Positions 11,765-24,903 are shown, counted from the first letter of the stretch. The stretch: 64,000 bases of DNA from Deinandra increscens subsp. villosa (GCA_039602395.1 JBCNJP010000256.1:39659-103658), one strand, 5' to 3'. Numbers and translations: made by a program. The notes: generated by a model from the sequence alone, not told the origin.

Positions 11765-12272
11765 ACTTGTACAACGTACTCATATAATTGCATTAAGAAA
11801 CCTAATCGTAAAGATTTAAATGATGTTTAAGTAGTAAAAAATAGCGCATGCGTCATTTGTTTAAACATGTGGGTTATTTGCTTTTTTAGAGCATACAAAC
11901 TAAATGTATGGTGTTAGCTTAAATAAAGCAACTTGGTCAGGGGCCTGTGAATTGAACTATAAGATAATTATTAAATAACGCATGTACACTTTTATTATGT
12001 TGCGTGATATTAAATAACACTTGTACAACGTACTCATATAATTGCATTAAGAAACCTAACCGTAAAGATTTAAATGATGTTTAAGTAGTAAAAAATAGCG
12101 TATGCGTCATTTGTTTAAACATGTGGGTTATTTGCTTTTTTAGAGCATACAAACTAAATGTATGGTGTTAGCTTAAATAAAGCAACTTGGTCAGGGGCCT
12201 GTGAATTGAACTATAAGATAATTATTAAATAACGCATGTACACTTTTATTATGTTGCGTGATATTAAATTAC
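11765..12272. repeat. 254-bp tandem duplication
   Basis: 11765-12018 and 12019-12272 are near-identical direct copies, each starting ACTTGTACAACGTACTCAT and containing GGTCAGGGGCCTGTGAATTG. Only a few substitutions separate them, so the duplication is recent relative to its surroundings. No coding potential. Confidence 0.9.
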
Positions 12273-12514
12273 ACATGTAATCATATACTCATTTGCGTTA
12301 TATTATTGAAACACGCTATTTTTTGTGTGAAAAAGACGACTTTAACTTTTTTTTTTTACATAAAAAGAAGCGGATAAAACTAGTTTGAAGGACGTGAAAC
12401 AACATGTCCCTTAGATCCACTAGATGGACGGGAATCAAGAGTTGTGCAGCCTTCGTGCACTTCGCAAGGATTTCGCCCTTTGTACAATAACTTTTTCCTA
12501 TATATATATTCTTG

Positions 12515-12552
<38 letters not shown>

Positions 12553-13780
12553 TATTATGGTTATCAATTCCATATATAGTTTATCTTGTTCTCCAAGATA
12601 TTTCCCCCTATAAACATTCCCTTCCATCTCATTGCAATAAGCACCATTGAATAATAAAATCTCTCTGTTCTTCTTCTCTTTGTTTGCTATTAGGCTTGTT
12701 TCACAACACGTTATCAGCACGAGTTGCTTTTGGAGTATGATCATCATATGCACGAGTTGTTTTTAGAGTTGATCATGTGATCATAAGGAAAATCAACTTT
12801 TTCCAGCTAATTTTTCTTTGTTCTTCTCTTGACTCTCAAACAAAATCCATAGTGTAATTTATAAACTCTTGGGTTGCGTTAGAGATTTTCTTCTCTTAAA
12901 ACCTTTAAGACAATCCTATTGTAATTAATACAATTTTTAGATAAATCGAGTTTTATATATATTTGTTAATACAATAATAGATTATCAATCAAACTTATTT
13001 GAATCGGATTAGTATAAATCACACTTATTTTTATTTACAAACTATATTCATGGGTTATATTAAAAAGATGTTATTCACATTATTATAAGAAAAGGGAGAA
13101 ATCATCGCTTCTTATTTTAGAGTAACAGTTTTTTTAATATATGTGATCACAAGCTCTCATGCAGTCAGTATCAAAAGAATTGATGTATAGTGATAATTGT
13201 AAATTATGTGTATGTTTTTTCGTTGTTGATACAAGTTCTTGATGAATGAATGCATATGTATAATTAGTCAAGATAGAGATTAGTCCATAATGAATTATGA
13301 TGGATTATATATGTCTTAAGCATTTGTATAAATCCTTGAGAATATTTTATGCAAATTTAACACGTTTTGTGTATGGACTAAAACTAGTTTTGTTTGATAT
13401 CTACTCATGATTATATCGGCATACAAAGATATGGCCCATCTACCCGAAGAAGAATCTTGACTTTTATAGTTATTATGGTATATGTTGATTATATCTCATG
13501 AAGAGGTCACTCATTAGTATAATAAATCAAACTAAATCTAAGAATGTTAAAGATTATACTTTGGAAACATACTCATCCATCATAAATGATAAAGATTATC
13601 TGATTACTTGGATACATAAAATGAACGTTTTCAAAGAATGAGAAAATTTTGATGTGAAAGTACTACAACTATGTGCATTTGTTGCACTACTATTTCTTGC
13701 TAGCCACATCATTTATTTAAATTTATTTGCATGATATTGCCTATGTCCAATTGTGATACGTTGGAATGTGCTAAAAATCA
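12273..13780. other. unassigned DNA with a possible degenerate LTR end
   Basis: It holds an (AT)n tract (about 12516-12548). Near 12700-12725 the string TTTCACAACACGTTATCAGCACG resembles an LTR end followed by a primer-site-like TATCAGCACG, as in some plant copia elements. No partner LTR or pol is recognised, so this is only a hint. The rest shows nothing. Confidence 0.3.
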
Positions 13781-14436
13781 TGTAAGGAATTATTTCTCCT
13801 GAAGAAATGATGCTGATCAGCTAAGTAAAGTTATCTAGGAAAGGCTTAGAAGACCCGAGGTAACCGGTTATCTCGGACGAGCAAAGTACCCGACATAACC
13901 TAAAGTTATCTCAAAAGACCTTTATCTCGGAAGCACAGTTTTATGTCGAACAGTGGATGTGCCCGAGATAACTCATGTTACCTCGGTAAGGAGAGTTATC
14001 TCGGACAACTTGACTTCCTCCACTTGTCTCTGACATACCTGATCCTACTTTAGAGACGCAACCTGCTCTTTGCTTGACAAGATGCTGACACTTTATCTTC
14101 TAGACTAGTTTATTATAATTCTAGTTCATGTATCTTTATTCGACGATCAACATGATTGATAGAGAAATAAAGGGTTCTCCTTGATTTCTTAGGCGCTATA
14201 TATAGACACTTGTAATCTGTTTATTCCAAGTGTGTGTAAACCACTCACGTATATTCTTCGAATCATCAAGTATTAATATAGTGCCCAGTTTACTCATATC
14301 ACTGTTGTACTTGGTTTGTATTCGATTTCATCTTGTTTTACTTAAATAGAGTAAAGGATTATCTTGTTTCCACTTGGTTAATTCTAAGTAAAATCTTGTA
14401 ATTGGTTAAACTCTGTAACCAGATTTCGATCCTACA
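13781..14436 (+). mobile_element. solo Sirevirus-type copia LTR
   Basis: It is 656 bp, starting TGTAAGGAATTATTTCTCC and ending TTTCGATCCTACA. Start and end match the element C LTR (TGTAAGGAATATT...TACGATCCTACA). The flanks are AATCA (13776-13780) and AACCA (14437-14441), a 5-bp duplication with one difference. A TATA box (CTATATATAGAC) is at about 14198. An array of TTATCTCGG / CCGAGATAA in both orientations spans about 13830-14010. Confidence 0.85.
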
Positions 14437-14566
14437 AACCATTTGAAGGTATAACAATATAAGTTTATATTTTACTAACCCAACGAAACAAGTTTTGTTA
14501 GTCACTCAAATGTAGGTAATGTAATATAACATGGTTATACAACACCATTTTGGATCTCTTGGTATT

Positions 14567-14845
14567 AGTTAGAGCATAATCCTACGCTACAAAGTGTCTC
14601 ATGTAAAGTATCTAAGCTAGAGCACGTTAATGAGTCTTTGTGTCAACTAACCAATGGTTGGGAGCCAACTAACCAATGGTTAGCTGGATGGTTAGCAGCG
14701 AACCAATGGTTCGGTGGTTGGTTAGTTGGTTGGTTAGTTGAACACTATAAATACTTTGTGTTAGAGAGAGTTCACAACTTCTATCATTTTGTCATTGTTA
14801 ACTGTGTGCTTCTAAGTGTGTTTCTCTCTCCAGAGTTCTTTGTAA
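14567..14845 (+). repeat. Element H: truncated 5' LTR (A/E-type copia)
   Basis: It matches the first three quarters of the A/E-type LTR: TTAGAGCATAATCCTACG, GTGTCTCATG, a TATA box (CTATAAATAC near 14746), and GTGTGTTTCTCTCTC. In place of the usual end it joins gypsy LTR sequence at TGTAACC (14841-14847). Palindromic AACCAATGGTT copies fill about 14645-14735. It is probably the left remnant of the element whose gag piece lies at 60688-61377. Confidence 0.75.
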
Positions 14846-15931
14846 CCGAACCTTAGAAAATGTTAGAAACATGTTTAGGAATGTTTTAGGACTTGAAACA
14901 ATAACTACATCGAAAGATAAAGGGTTAACATGCATTAAATAGAAGTTAGAGGACTAAAAGAGTAATTTATGTTAATATATAAATATATATATACGTATGT
15001 ATATGTATATAATCGTACGTGTCTCGAGCCTTAAAAACCTTTAGAAATGTACCCTTAAGTGTTTTATAGCATAAAAATAACAATCGGTAGAAGTCTGGGG
15101 GCTGAAATACAATTAAAAAGGTTCAGGGACCAAAGCTGCCAAAATGGCAAAGTTGGCTCGCGGTACGCGAGACCTACATCGACCAGATTCTTCATTTTGG
15201 TCCGTTTTTAGCCACGAGTTCGAACTTGCAGACCACGATTAACCCATCTACGCGTCGAATTTGATTCCTTACTCACGCCTACACATGTTAGTACCTCTAG
15301 ACGCATCTCATACTATAAATTGAAGCTCAAATTCAGCTTAAATAGTCACCAATTCACCGATTTCTCTTCTAAAAACCCTAAGAACACCCGGAAACTTCAT
15401 CAGTCGAATACGAGCAAACCAGAAGGATTCAAGAGCTGAATTTCTGTAGTCAAGCATCATTAGGTAAGGTCAAAAATAATTTCTTACTGTTTTGGCTAAA
15501 TTAATCTCTAAGTATGTTTTCTAAAAATGTGTTAAAATTAGGGTTCTTGAGCTTATTTTGTAAAAATTGGGTAATCGGGTTGGAATTATGGTCTGAATTT
15601 TTGTAGGTAATCCTAAAATAATGTGTTTAAAAAAAGCCCTAAGTTTATTTCACAATTGGAAAAGGTTTGGTAATGGTTTTGTTAACGGGTCAAAATTAGG
15701 GTTTTCATAACGTTGTTTTGCCCAAATTGAGTAAACGATGTTGAATTAAGCTCTGATATTTTTAAGGCATAATATAAAATGTTATAATGGTTAATACTCT
15801 AAGTTGGTTTGAAATAAAATGAGTTTTGATAATAAAACGAGAAATATGTGAAATTCAAGTTTCTAGAGATGATTAATTAATATAAAATAATCCGGAGGGT
15901 ATGAGGACTTGATTTTTGGTCTTATAACATG

Positions 15932-15984
<53 letters not shown>

Positions 15985-17769
15985 GTATATATGAGTTTAA
16001 ATTTGATAAATAGTTAAGTATTAAAGATACCGAGTTATTCGGATATTTAGAAGTTCGTGGGGACCGGAAGGGTATGCACCTGTACACTGGGATTTCTGGT
16101 AAAGCAGGGGTGTCGCATAAGTCCCAACTGGGACCTGGCATACCTCACTGGGCGATCTCGGGGTGAGCGTTTATTTATAGGAATGCGCTTCTTCATATTA
16201 TCAATTAAATGGTTATTATGCCTATAAGGGCATTTTGGTCATTTTGGCCATTTTGGCCTTAAAAGAGATAAACCCTAATAAAGTGTTATTAAGATAATAA
16301 GATATAAATAAACATAGGTATTATTTATGATAACCTTGCATTAATGCGATCCGATACGCGATTAGGTTGATTGTGGACCATAACGGAGGTTGTGTCTGAA
16401 TAACCGATTAAAGATATAAGGTGAGTTTCTACAAGCCCACTTTTAAATGTTTTAATGTTTTAAATGTTTTCGGGATGGTATACATACAATATTTGTGAAA
16501 ATATATTCAAGATAATTGTGACTTGATATATACATGTTATATGATGAAATTGTTACTGAATTGCTTATACGTGTTATGCAATACTTGCTTTGAAATTAGG
16601 TAGCAAAGTGACAAGGGAATTGTTAGTAAATGTTTTGTGAATATATAGATTATATGAGAACAGGTGAAGCATTTTCTTATATTAATATGTGGTGGATACG
16701 CCGCTGGTATATCCTATATATATACATAGTAGTATAAGTTACCTGGTATATTGGAAGTGTGGAGGATACGTCGTTGGTACATCCTGTATACATACATTAA
16801 CAGTAAATTGGGGGATGTTCATTTGTTGCAGTATATGAATGCCTTATCACTGTTTAATTACAAACCTAAAACGTCTGGTTTATAAATAGGGCTAGGTAGT
16901 ATATATGATCAGTGATTAAGTCATTAAGATGAGAAAATGACCTAATAGAGTTAAAGCATGAGTTGCTAATATGACTTATTAGAGTTAGAGCATGTGTTGC
17001 TACTGAAGATGAAGGGTCGCTGCTTCCCCATAGTGGTGGCTTAAGGAACCGTGTACGGACGGAGCAGCAATCGGACATCACAAAACCTATCTTACGACAA
17101 GGTAGGACGACGATTGTAATGGCGAGCGAACCTTTCAAAGGAGATGAAGAATGAAGAGACGCTACTTCCCCATAGTGGTGGCTTAGGGAACCGTGTATGG
17201 ACGGAGCTGCATTAGGTCGTTGTAATAACTATCCTTCGAGATGGGACGAAGTGTGCAGTGGTGGGCGGACACTTCATGGAGAACCAAAATAGTTTGTTGA
17301 AGATAGTGACCTAGAAGTTAAGACTAGAGTCATGGTTAAGATAATAGGATATATTATCATAGTGATTGTGTGTTAGGATTTATATGTGATTTATAAATGT
17401 GTTGTGAAAACAAGGTAAACACTTGAATGGTTTTGAACTAAACGGTAGAACTCACCAGCGTAAGCTGACTTCTTAAAAGTATGTATGCTAGGTTCTGCAG
17501 AGACGTTTAGAAGTAAAGGCACGGATATCGTGAGGGTAGGATAGTCTGAAAAGCTATTAAGGAAGAATTTCTAGCAAGTTGGCTTAGTTATAGTTTTCGT
17601 TATTATAATTAGTTGTATTTATGTACAATATCTTAGTTACTGTAGTACTTGGCTTATATATATAAAAGTTTTAAATTTCCGCTGGTTAATATCTCTGTTG
17701 ATACCTTGTGTTTATGAGTAAATCCGATACATGACCCCTCCTGGTGCCAAGTCTGGGAGTGGGCGTCAC
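14846..17769 (+). repeat. Element B 5' LTR (5'-truncated)
   Basis: It ends TGGGAGTGGGCGTCACA. It contains the palindrome CTCGCGGTACGCGAG (15157-15171), a TATA-like ACTATAAATTG (about 15312), a long (AT)n tract (about 15933-15980) and two copies of a CTGCTTCCCCATAGTGG...GTGTACGGACGGAGC unit (about 17030-17210). Confidence 0.85.
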
Positions 17770-18971
17770 AAGTTCGTATCATAGCCTTGGTTTAAGAGAT
17801 TTAGGTACAAGCGCGGTACCTAGACTTAAACTAGGACTCTGAATAGAGTAAGTTGAGATAGGAAATATAGATGCCAGCTAGGATAGCTTGTACCAGCAAG
17901 GAAAAAACGCATAAGGAACATAAAAGGTAGGACTTGTGGTATTTGAATATGGAAAATACACGATTGCGGTTGGCCACTGCAATTTGGTATTCGCCATATA
18001 AATAAGTCCTAAATACTAACTGCTGTGTGGCCAAGTGCGGGGTAGGTTAGATAATAACGTGACATCTCCTTAGTGACGTGAAGAAAATCCGAAGAAGATT
18101 TTAACTTATAATTATCGGCGAAAACAAAGGAGTAAAGGGTGGACACTAAGGATAAGTGCGGTGAAAAGTAACCGGGTTTTGAACGCATCATAATTATAAG
18201 TGCACGTATAATTATCATGAATTCAAGATTTGGAGACTCTACATCACATAGGTCCTGAAATGTCACCTTGAGTAAGACACCTGAAGACACGATTGAAGAT
18301 AGACGCAGTCACAGTTAGAGTTGCTATGGCGGGAGTAGTGGAAACAACGTTCCAAGCTACGTTGCTATCTCCCGTAGACCATGGGAAATCACTATAGGTA
18401 ATAGGCCAGAAGGCTCGAAGCGGAAGCAGTTGAAGTTAGGAGTAGTTCAAAGAAGAATGGCGAAGGTTACCACAAGATGGATCAAGAATCAACAGCGAGC
18501 TTAGGAAGTACGAGTATACAAGGACGGGAACGACCGACTAATCTAGGTATAGGCAAGAAGATCCCTTTATCAACCACCATCCAAACCAGAAGAAGCACTA
18601 TGAGTATGGAGGTCTGGAGTAGGCCAGGAAGAACTTACGACCCAGGAGATGCTGTACTTCAACAAATGGCGTGAAGAATCCATATGATGATCAGACAAGC
18701 TACAGAATAGGAGAATAATTGTCAAGGAATCTCGTAATCAACCTACATTGGACAGCTTAGATTTATGTCTTCCTTAGGACAATTTCAATTCATCGAGCTA
18801 GATGATCTCAAAACAAATGATGATATGCGAATGAGCCTGACGATTCAAATTTGCAGCAAAGGCGTTACACTCAAAAGACAGAGGCAGTATTTATACGGGA
18901 TTGCGCAACAGAGGTCTAACTAGTTTATTAGATAAGTAATAGATATTAGGACATGTAGTATGGAGGCAAAC
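17770..18971 (+). other. Element B internal region, left part
   Basis: A degenerate primer site TTCGTATCATAGCC lies at 17773-17786. Past it there is no gag, protease or RT motif, and the open frames (such as 18477-18674) are short and unlike known domains. The last five bases, CAAAC, are the left target duplication of solo LTR G. Confidence 0.6.
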
Positions 18972-19161
18972 TGTAACACCCCAAAATTTCATAACTTAAA
19001 TTATATACGTGTGCTATACGTGTTAAGTAGCTAAAATGTATATTGATATGGCTTATGAGTTGATAAATGGGAAAAGGGTAGTGATTTGCAATGCTATATG
19101 TGTTTATGTTAAAAATACATATGATATATGTGTTAGATAGCTAAATGTAATGAAACATATG

Positions 19162-19847
19162 TGTAAGGAATATTGCGCTTGGAAGATTTCCGGCTGAATG
19201 CCAATTTTGTTATGTTCCGGCTGAAGTTGAAGTTGAAGCGGAATTCTCACTTCAAGCGGAACTGGCAGTTCAAGCCAAAAGAAGCAGTTTTGTCTTTTAG
19301 CGAATATTCCAGGTGAACTCGATTATCCACCAGATAATGAGTTCAACCGGACTTTTCCTGAGATGTCTTTTCAGCAAGTCCAATCCTGCAAAAGCTTCTC
19401 GTATGCTTCTATATCTGATTCAAGCCGCTCTCCTAAAGTAGTATGTTGCTGCAAACACGCAAGATACCAGTTGCCGATGTTTATTCTTTGGTAGTTTGTA
19501 TTTGACTTTTTAGTTTATGGTCTAGATTAGATTGCATGAGATCAATGGCTGTCATTGATCTCATCAGCACTATATATAGCTTAGTTAGCTCTTAGTTTAC
19601 ACACAGTTGTCATCATCGTTGTTATCAGTTCTTGAACAACTTGTAATAGTGTAGCTTTGAGTTAATGCAAATAGTGCCGAGTATTTGATACTTTGTTGTT
19701 ACTATATTTCTGCAAATCAAGCTTTTACATTATACACAAGAACTAAATATCGCTTAAGTAAAGTGAAATATAACTTTAATTCCGCAGGGTTATATTTGCA
19801 AGTAAAGGGCTTTGTTTTAGTTTAATTCTAACTTTTACGATCCTACA
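19162..19847 (+). repeat. Element C 5' LTR
   Basis: 686 bp. TATA box CTATATATAGC near 19570. Several copies of the C-specific motif (TTCCGGCTGAA, AAGCGGAA, TTCAACCGGA) lie at 19186-19355. Confidence 0.95.
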
Positions 19848-19849
19848 AG

Positions 19850-19861
19850 TGGTATCAGAGC
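19850..19861 (+). promoter_or_regulatory. Element C primer-binding site
   Basis: TGGTATCAGAGC two bases inside the 5' LTR is complementary to the 3' end of initiator tRNA-Met. Confidence 0.95.
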
Positions 19862-19959
19862 TTTGGCTCTTACTTTGAAGACTTTCTGTGCTTCAAGGTT
19901 GATACTTTACTTGCTTACTTTACAAGCTTTGCTTTCTTATCTTTCTAAAGGTTTTCATA

Positions 19960-22912
19960 ATGAGTGATTTCATTTTAAGTTGCCCAAATGGTTCTTCCAA
20001 CAAACCACCAATGTTCACTCCTGATGACTTTGGTACCTGGAAACTCAGGATGGAATGTTTTTTTAGGATTTTGGACCGTCGTATTTGGAAATCTTTCACT
20101 GAAGGACCTTACTCACCCATGGTTTCATCTGCTGATGATGCAGAAGTCAAGATACCAAAACCACTAGATAAATATGTTGAATCTGACTTCACTGCTCTCG
20201 AATTTGACCATAAGGCATATCGGACTCTACAGGCTGCACTTCCTAATTTCATTTTAAGTGGGTTTAAAGGATATAAAACTGCATTTGACCTGTGGAATGC
20301 CTTAAGTGAAATGTATGAAGGAACCAGTGAAGTTAAAGAAAACAAGAAAGAAGTCTTAAAATAGAAGTATGAAAACTTTACTTTCAAATCTGGTGAAACA
20401 ATGACAAACCAGTACTTAAGATTTGTTTCTTTTCTTGATGAACTCCAAAAGGTAGATGTAAAACTAGACCAGGTAGGTGTTAAAAGAAAGTTCCTACGTT
20501 CCCTGCCTTCTGTGTGGACAGTTTACACAGTAAGCATCAGGGAATGCAAAAACGTGAAAAAGATGAGACTCAGTGAACTTCATGGCATACTCAGTGCCTA
20601 TGAAATGGAACTAGATCTTAAACAAAACTCATCTTCTGAGTCAACTCAGCTGTTGACATCCGCACTAGTAACTGGTCTTCAAACTCGTCATCATATCAGT
20701 CACCTATTGTCAGTTTCCCTGAGACACCAAGGTGTCAATAAAGTTTTTCAAACACGTTTGAAAACTCTCACAATGCTCATGTAGCAATTGACTCTTACCT
20801 AGGCTTCATACCTGAAGATCTTGAGTGTATAGGTGCTGATGATTTGGAGGAAATGGACATAATGACTCAACTTGCTATGGTTTCTATCAGAGCTCAAAGG
20901 TTCTACAAAAGAACTGGTAGAACCTACAAGGGAGCAAAAGGTGCTCACATAGGACTTGACAAAAGCAAGGTGAAGTGCTACAACTGTCACCAACTTGGTC
21001 ACTTTGCAAGGGAGTGCTCTCAACCAAGAAGAGAAGGACAGAATCAGAGTCATGTCCAAGGGAAAAATCATGGAGGAAGCAATTCAAACAACAACAATTC
21101 TGGAAACAACTCAGGTTCTCACCCCACCCCACCAAAGCCAACCAGAAGTCAAAACCACGAAAATGTGGTAGCTGCTGTTGCAAATCAAACCTCATGTGTT
21201 GAATGGGAAGATTTCGTTGCTGAGTTTGAGCCTATCAACCATGGTTTGATGGCCAAACAAGACTCCACCTCAGATCAGGTAAACTCTATCCCTGAGAAAG
21301 TCCTAGAAAATCTATGCAGCCCTGCCTGCATAGAACAAGTGGCAAAGTACCGAAATCACAACAATGACTTGATTAATGAAGTTTCAAACCTAAATGAGTT
21401 AAAGGTATGTTTTAAGAAACCTGAATCATCATACATTTCAAAAATTGAAAATTTAACCAAAGAGTATGAACAATTAAAACAAACCAACTCAGTGCTTGAA
21501 AATATGCTTGATGACTTGCTCTCAAAGCTTGAGACGTCAAGAAACAAAACCAAAGATGCTAAGGCTGAGGTTGATGTTCTTGAGATCAAGCTGAAAGACA
21601 CTTTGTTTACTTGTGATAAATTCCAAGCAGCAAACAAAAAGGTTGAGAAACTGTGGATGGGAGGGATGTATGGTAAAGCAGGTGTTGGATATAACATTGT
21701 GTTGAACCACCAATTGAATACTCACTTGTAATAAAACCAATTGATGCTTTAAAATCTGAATGCAAAGTTAGTCTCATAGTTGATGACATTTCATCACAGT
21801 CAAGTTCTGAAAACACTATTGAGTCTAAGAAAACTGAAGTCACTGTTGCAAGCTCATCTGCTTCAGTTAACCAATCAAACATTTTGAAACCATCAATTGC
21901 TGTTCCTCCACCTACTGTTTATGAACCCAAGGATTCAAAAGTTGGAAGAAAGCAACCTAAGAAACCAAAGGGAAGTCAAACTCAAAGGCTTGGTCAACTA
22001 AATTTCAACCAAGTAACTAAACTTGAGTCTCCCAGAAAATTTGAAACCAAAGTTGTTGAATGCATGTGCTGTGGTGAACAAGGTCACCTAGCTGCTGTAT
22101 GCCAGTTTAACCCAATGAGTAAAGTTAAACCATTTTTGATACCAAAACCTGTTTTGCAACCAAAGGCTAATTTTAAAAAGAAAATCACAGGAAGAATTTC
22201 ACCTGTAAGAAACCACACTTTGAAGCATTTTGGATCTGATTCTAACAGGGTCTTAATTGGTAATGACAGAAATGGAAGTTTCTCTGTTTTAAAGCAAAAT
22301 CGTTTTCCGGCTGAAGTTCAGGCGGAACATTTTTCCGCTCGAACTCATGTTCAACCGAAAAACAAAACTTAACCCAGATCAGCTACTGCTCCAAAGCAGA
22401 GACCACATGTACATTTTGCTGATGGGTTTGAGCATTTTGAAGCTCAAGGAAGAAGAAATCCTTCTAGTGGAAAGATCATCTCTAGAGAAAACTTTTCAAG
22501 AAACAACAAATCTAACCAATCTGAAAAAGTATTTGCTAAAAGTTCAAGTGGAAATCACTGTGTTCCACTTCAGGGGGAGAGTTCAAATCAAAATCAACAC
22601 TTTCCACAAAGATTTTCAAAATCACCTGAGAGAACTAAGTTGGTCAACCAAGAAAATGAAAAATTTAAGAAATTAACCAACAAGCAAAGGAAGTTTAAGG
22701 AATATAGGGATAGAAAAATTGCTGAGAGAAAGAACACCAAAGGTGAAAGGTCCAGTCAAACAAGTACTCAATATGAGAACTTCAGTTTTGACAATGATGA
22801 TCTACTTAATGAAGCTCCAATCTTAAATACTTTAGTACTCAAGGAGTATAAGTATAATGATGCTTATGGCAGACCCATGACCACTCAGGCTTGGGTCCCC
22901 TATAGAAATTAA
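19960..22912 (+). pseudogene. Element C gag (broken)
   Basis: It starts MSDFILSCPNGSSNKPPMF. The N-terminal gag core (FGTWKLRMECFFRILDRRIW, FDLWNALSEMYEGTSEV) reaches an in-frame TAG at 20362-20364 and then continues (NQYLRFVSFLDELQK, KFLRSLPSVW). A frameshift near 20690 follows. The first CCHC knuckle is CYNCHQLGHFAREC (20976-21017), then a coiled coil (about 21370-21640). The second knuckle is CMCCGEQGHLAAVC (22061-22102), followed by a basic linker. At least two more frame changes occur by 22640. Two knuckles plus a long coiled coil fit the large Sirevirus gag. The linker at 22298-22367 contains the C motif translated as PAEVQAE and VQPK. Confidence 0.85.
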
Positions 22913-22923
22913 TCAATTCTGAT

Positions 22924-24646
22924 GTGTGCAGGTGCAAAATAAAGGCCAAAAATAGCGTATGGGTAGTTGACAGTGGATGCACTTGCCACATGACAGGGAA
23001 TAAGCACATTCTAGAAAACACAAAAAGAATCAATGGAGGACCAGTTGCCTTTGGAAGCACAAAAGGCCATATCACAGCACAAGGTGATGTGACAAATGGA
23101 CTAGTAAAACTTGACAGAGTCAATTTTGTTGATACATTAAATTTTAATTTGCTTAGTGTCTCACAAATGTGTGACAAAAATTTGAATTTAATGTTTAATG
23201 AGAAAGAGGCCATAGTCCTCAAACCTGGTGTCAAAATTCCTGATGAACTAATAATGCTTAAGGCACCCAGGAGAGATGGAGTGTACATTTTGGATATGTC
23301 AGTTTCTACACCCTCATGTGGAACTGCTTGCTTTTTATCCAAAGCCTCAGTTGACGAATCTGATCTGTGGCATAGAAGGTTAGGTCATGTAAACTACAAA
23401 AACATGAACATAATTGTAAATCTTGGCTTGGTTAAGGGTCTTCCTAACAAGCATTTTGCATGTTCTGAAAACTGTGTGCCATGTCTCAAGGGCAAGCAAC
23501 ACAGAACCTCCTTTAAGCCAAAAGTTGAGTCTTCTATTTCAAAACCTCTAGAGCTTTTACACATGGATCTTTTTGGTCCAACTAGAGTAATGAGTTTAGG
23601 AAAAAGATCATACTGTTTTGTGATAATTGATGATTTTTCAAGATATACTTGGGTTTTCTTTCTCAAAACAAAAGATGAAACTGCTGAAAACTCTTATAAT
23701 TAATTTAGAAAATCAATCAAATCTCAAGGTCAAGACAATCAGATGTGACAATGGCACAAAATTCAAAAATCATGTTCTGAATTCATTTTGTTAGGAGAAA
23801 GGAATTGTGAGACAATTCAGTGCTCCTAGAACTCCACAGCAAAACGGTGTTGCTGAAAGGAGAAATAGGACCTTGATTGAAGCTGCTAGATCCATGTTAG
23901 CAGACTCCAAGCTCCTTGTGATATTTTGAGCAGAAGCAGTAAACGCTGCCTGTTATGTCCAGAACAGGATCTTAATTGTCAAGGGAAAGAATAAAACACC
24001 TTATGAGCTTTGGAGAAAAAGAAAGCCAAACATTTACTTCTTTAAGCCATTTGGTTGTCCTGTCACTATCTTTATAACCAATGAATCTTTGCCCAAATTT
24101 GCTAAAAAGGCAGATGAAGGTTATTTTGTTGGGTACTTTGGTGTGTCAAAAGCATATAGAGTATACAACAAGAGAACTAAGTTTGTTGAGGAAACCATAA
24201 ATGTATCCTTCAATGAAAAATCTCCCAACAAATTTAACTCTCAGCCTAGTTGGTTATTTGATATTAATGCACTAACTACTGCTTTTAACATAACTGTTGA
24301 TAAGCCTGTGAGCTCTTTAGTGCAGGAACAAAAGTTTCATAGGTCTGCTGATGAGCATTGGAAGAGTAATCAAACTGCAAATGAGAAGCCAATCTTTTTC
24401 TCTTCCATGAGTTCTCAACCTATTTTCCCAAGAAATGACAAGAAACTGACTGAAATAATTCAAATTGAAGAAGGAATTGTTCCGGTCGAAGTTCAGGCTG
24501 AACCAGTTTCTCCGGTTCAAGTTCAACCGGAAAACCCATTTTCAGAAACTGAAGAGAATACTGACTCAGGGTCAAATGAAGCTGAAAATTCAAATGATAG
24601 CACATCAAATGAGCTAAATTTAAAGCATCTGACCTATTATTCATAA
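22924..24646 (+). pseudogene. Element C protease and integrase (broken)
   Basis: The aspartic protease motif DSGCTCHMTG is at 22969. The GAG-pre-integrase zinc domain starts LWHRRLGHVN (about 23365), with CVPCLKGKQH after it. The integrase catalytic residues are D in LLHMDLFGP (about 23557), D in RCDNGTKF (about 23737) and E in NGVAERRNRTLIEAA (about 23844). In-frame stops at 23701, near 23792 and near 23928, plus frame changes, disable it. Downstream GYFVGYFGVSKAYRVYN is the usual copia integrase C-terminal region. The linker at 24480-24542 carries the C motif as VEVQAEPVSPVQVQPE. Confidence 0.9.
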
Positions 24647-24903
24647 ATCAATTCTCATGAATCAGTTGGAGTTTCAGATCCTGTATCACAATTTGAAAAT
24701 GTTGAGTTTGATCACAGACTTCCTCAGCTCAACATACCCTCAAATGGAAGAAGCCATGAATTTCCTATGTTTCTTGATAGAAGAATCAACAGAGATCATC
24801 CAGCAGGAAATATTATTGGAGAAGCTTCAGCTCCTGTGTTGACAAGAAGTAGATCTGCAAATGCAAACTTTTGTTTGCATGCTGCATTTTTGTCTCAAGA
24901 AGT

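Noticed and set aside
12316..12753. 145-codon minus-strand ORF
   Set aside because: It includes a run of Ile-Tyr codons from an (AT)n tract and crosses a possible LTR end; no domain.
15932..16141. minus-strand ORFs ending in Ile-Tyr repeats, also at 45180-45443 and 58844-59101
   Set aside because: These are translations of (AT)n tracts inside gypsy LTRs, repeated in homologous places.
18477..18674. 65-codon ORF inside element B
   Set aside because: Composition is unlike any retroelement domain and no relative is visible in this window; not enough to call a gene.
19850..19861. tRNA-like matches (TGGTATCAGAGC and kin)
   Set aside because: These are primer-binding sites complementary to tRNA-Met, not tRNA genes; no cloverleaf seen in the window.
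22839..23342. 167-codon minus-strand ORF, and similar antisense frames opposite pol
   Set aside because: Shadow of the protease/integrase reading frame on the other strand.
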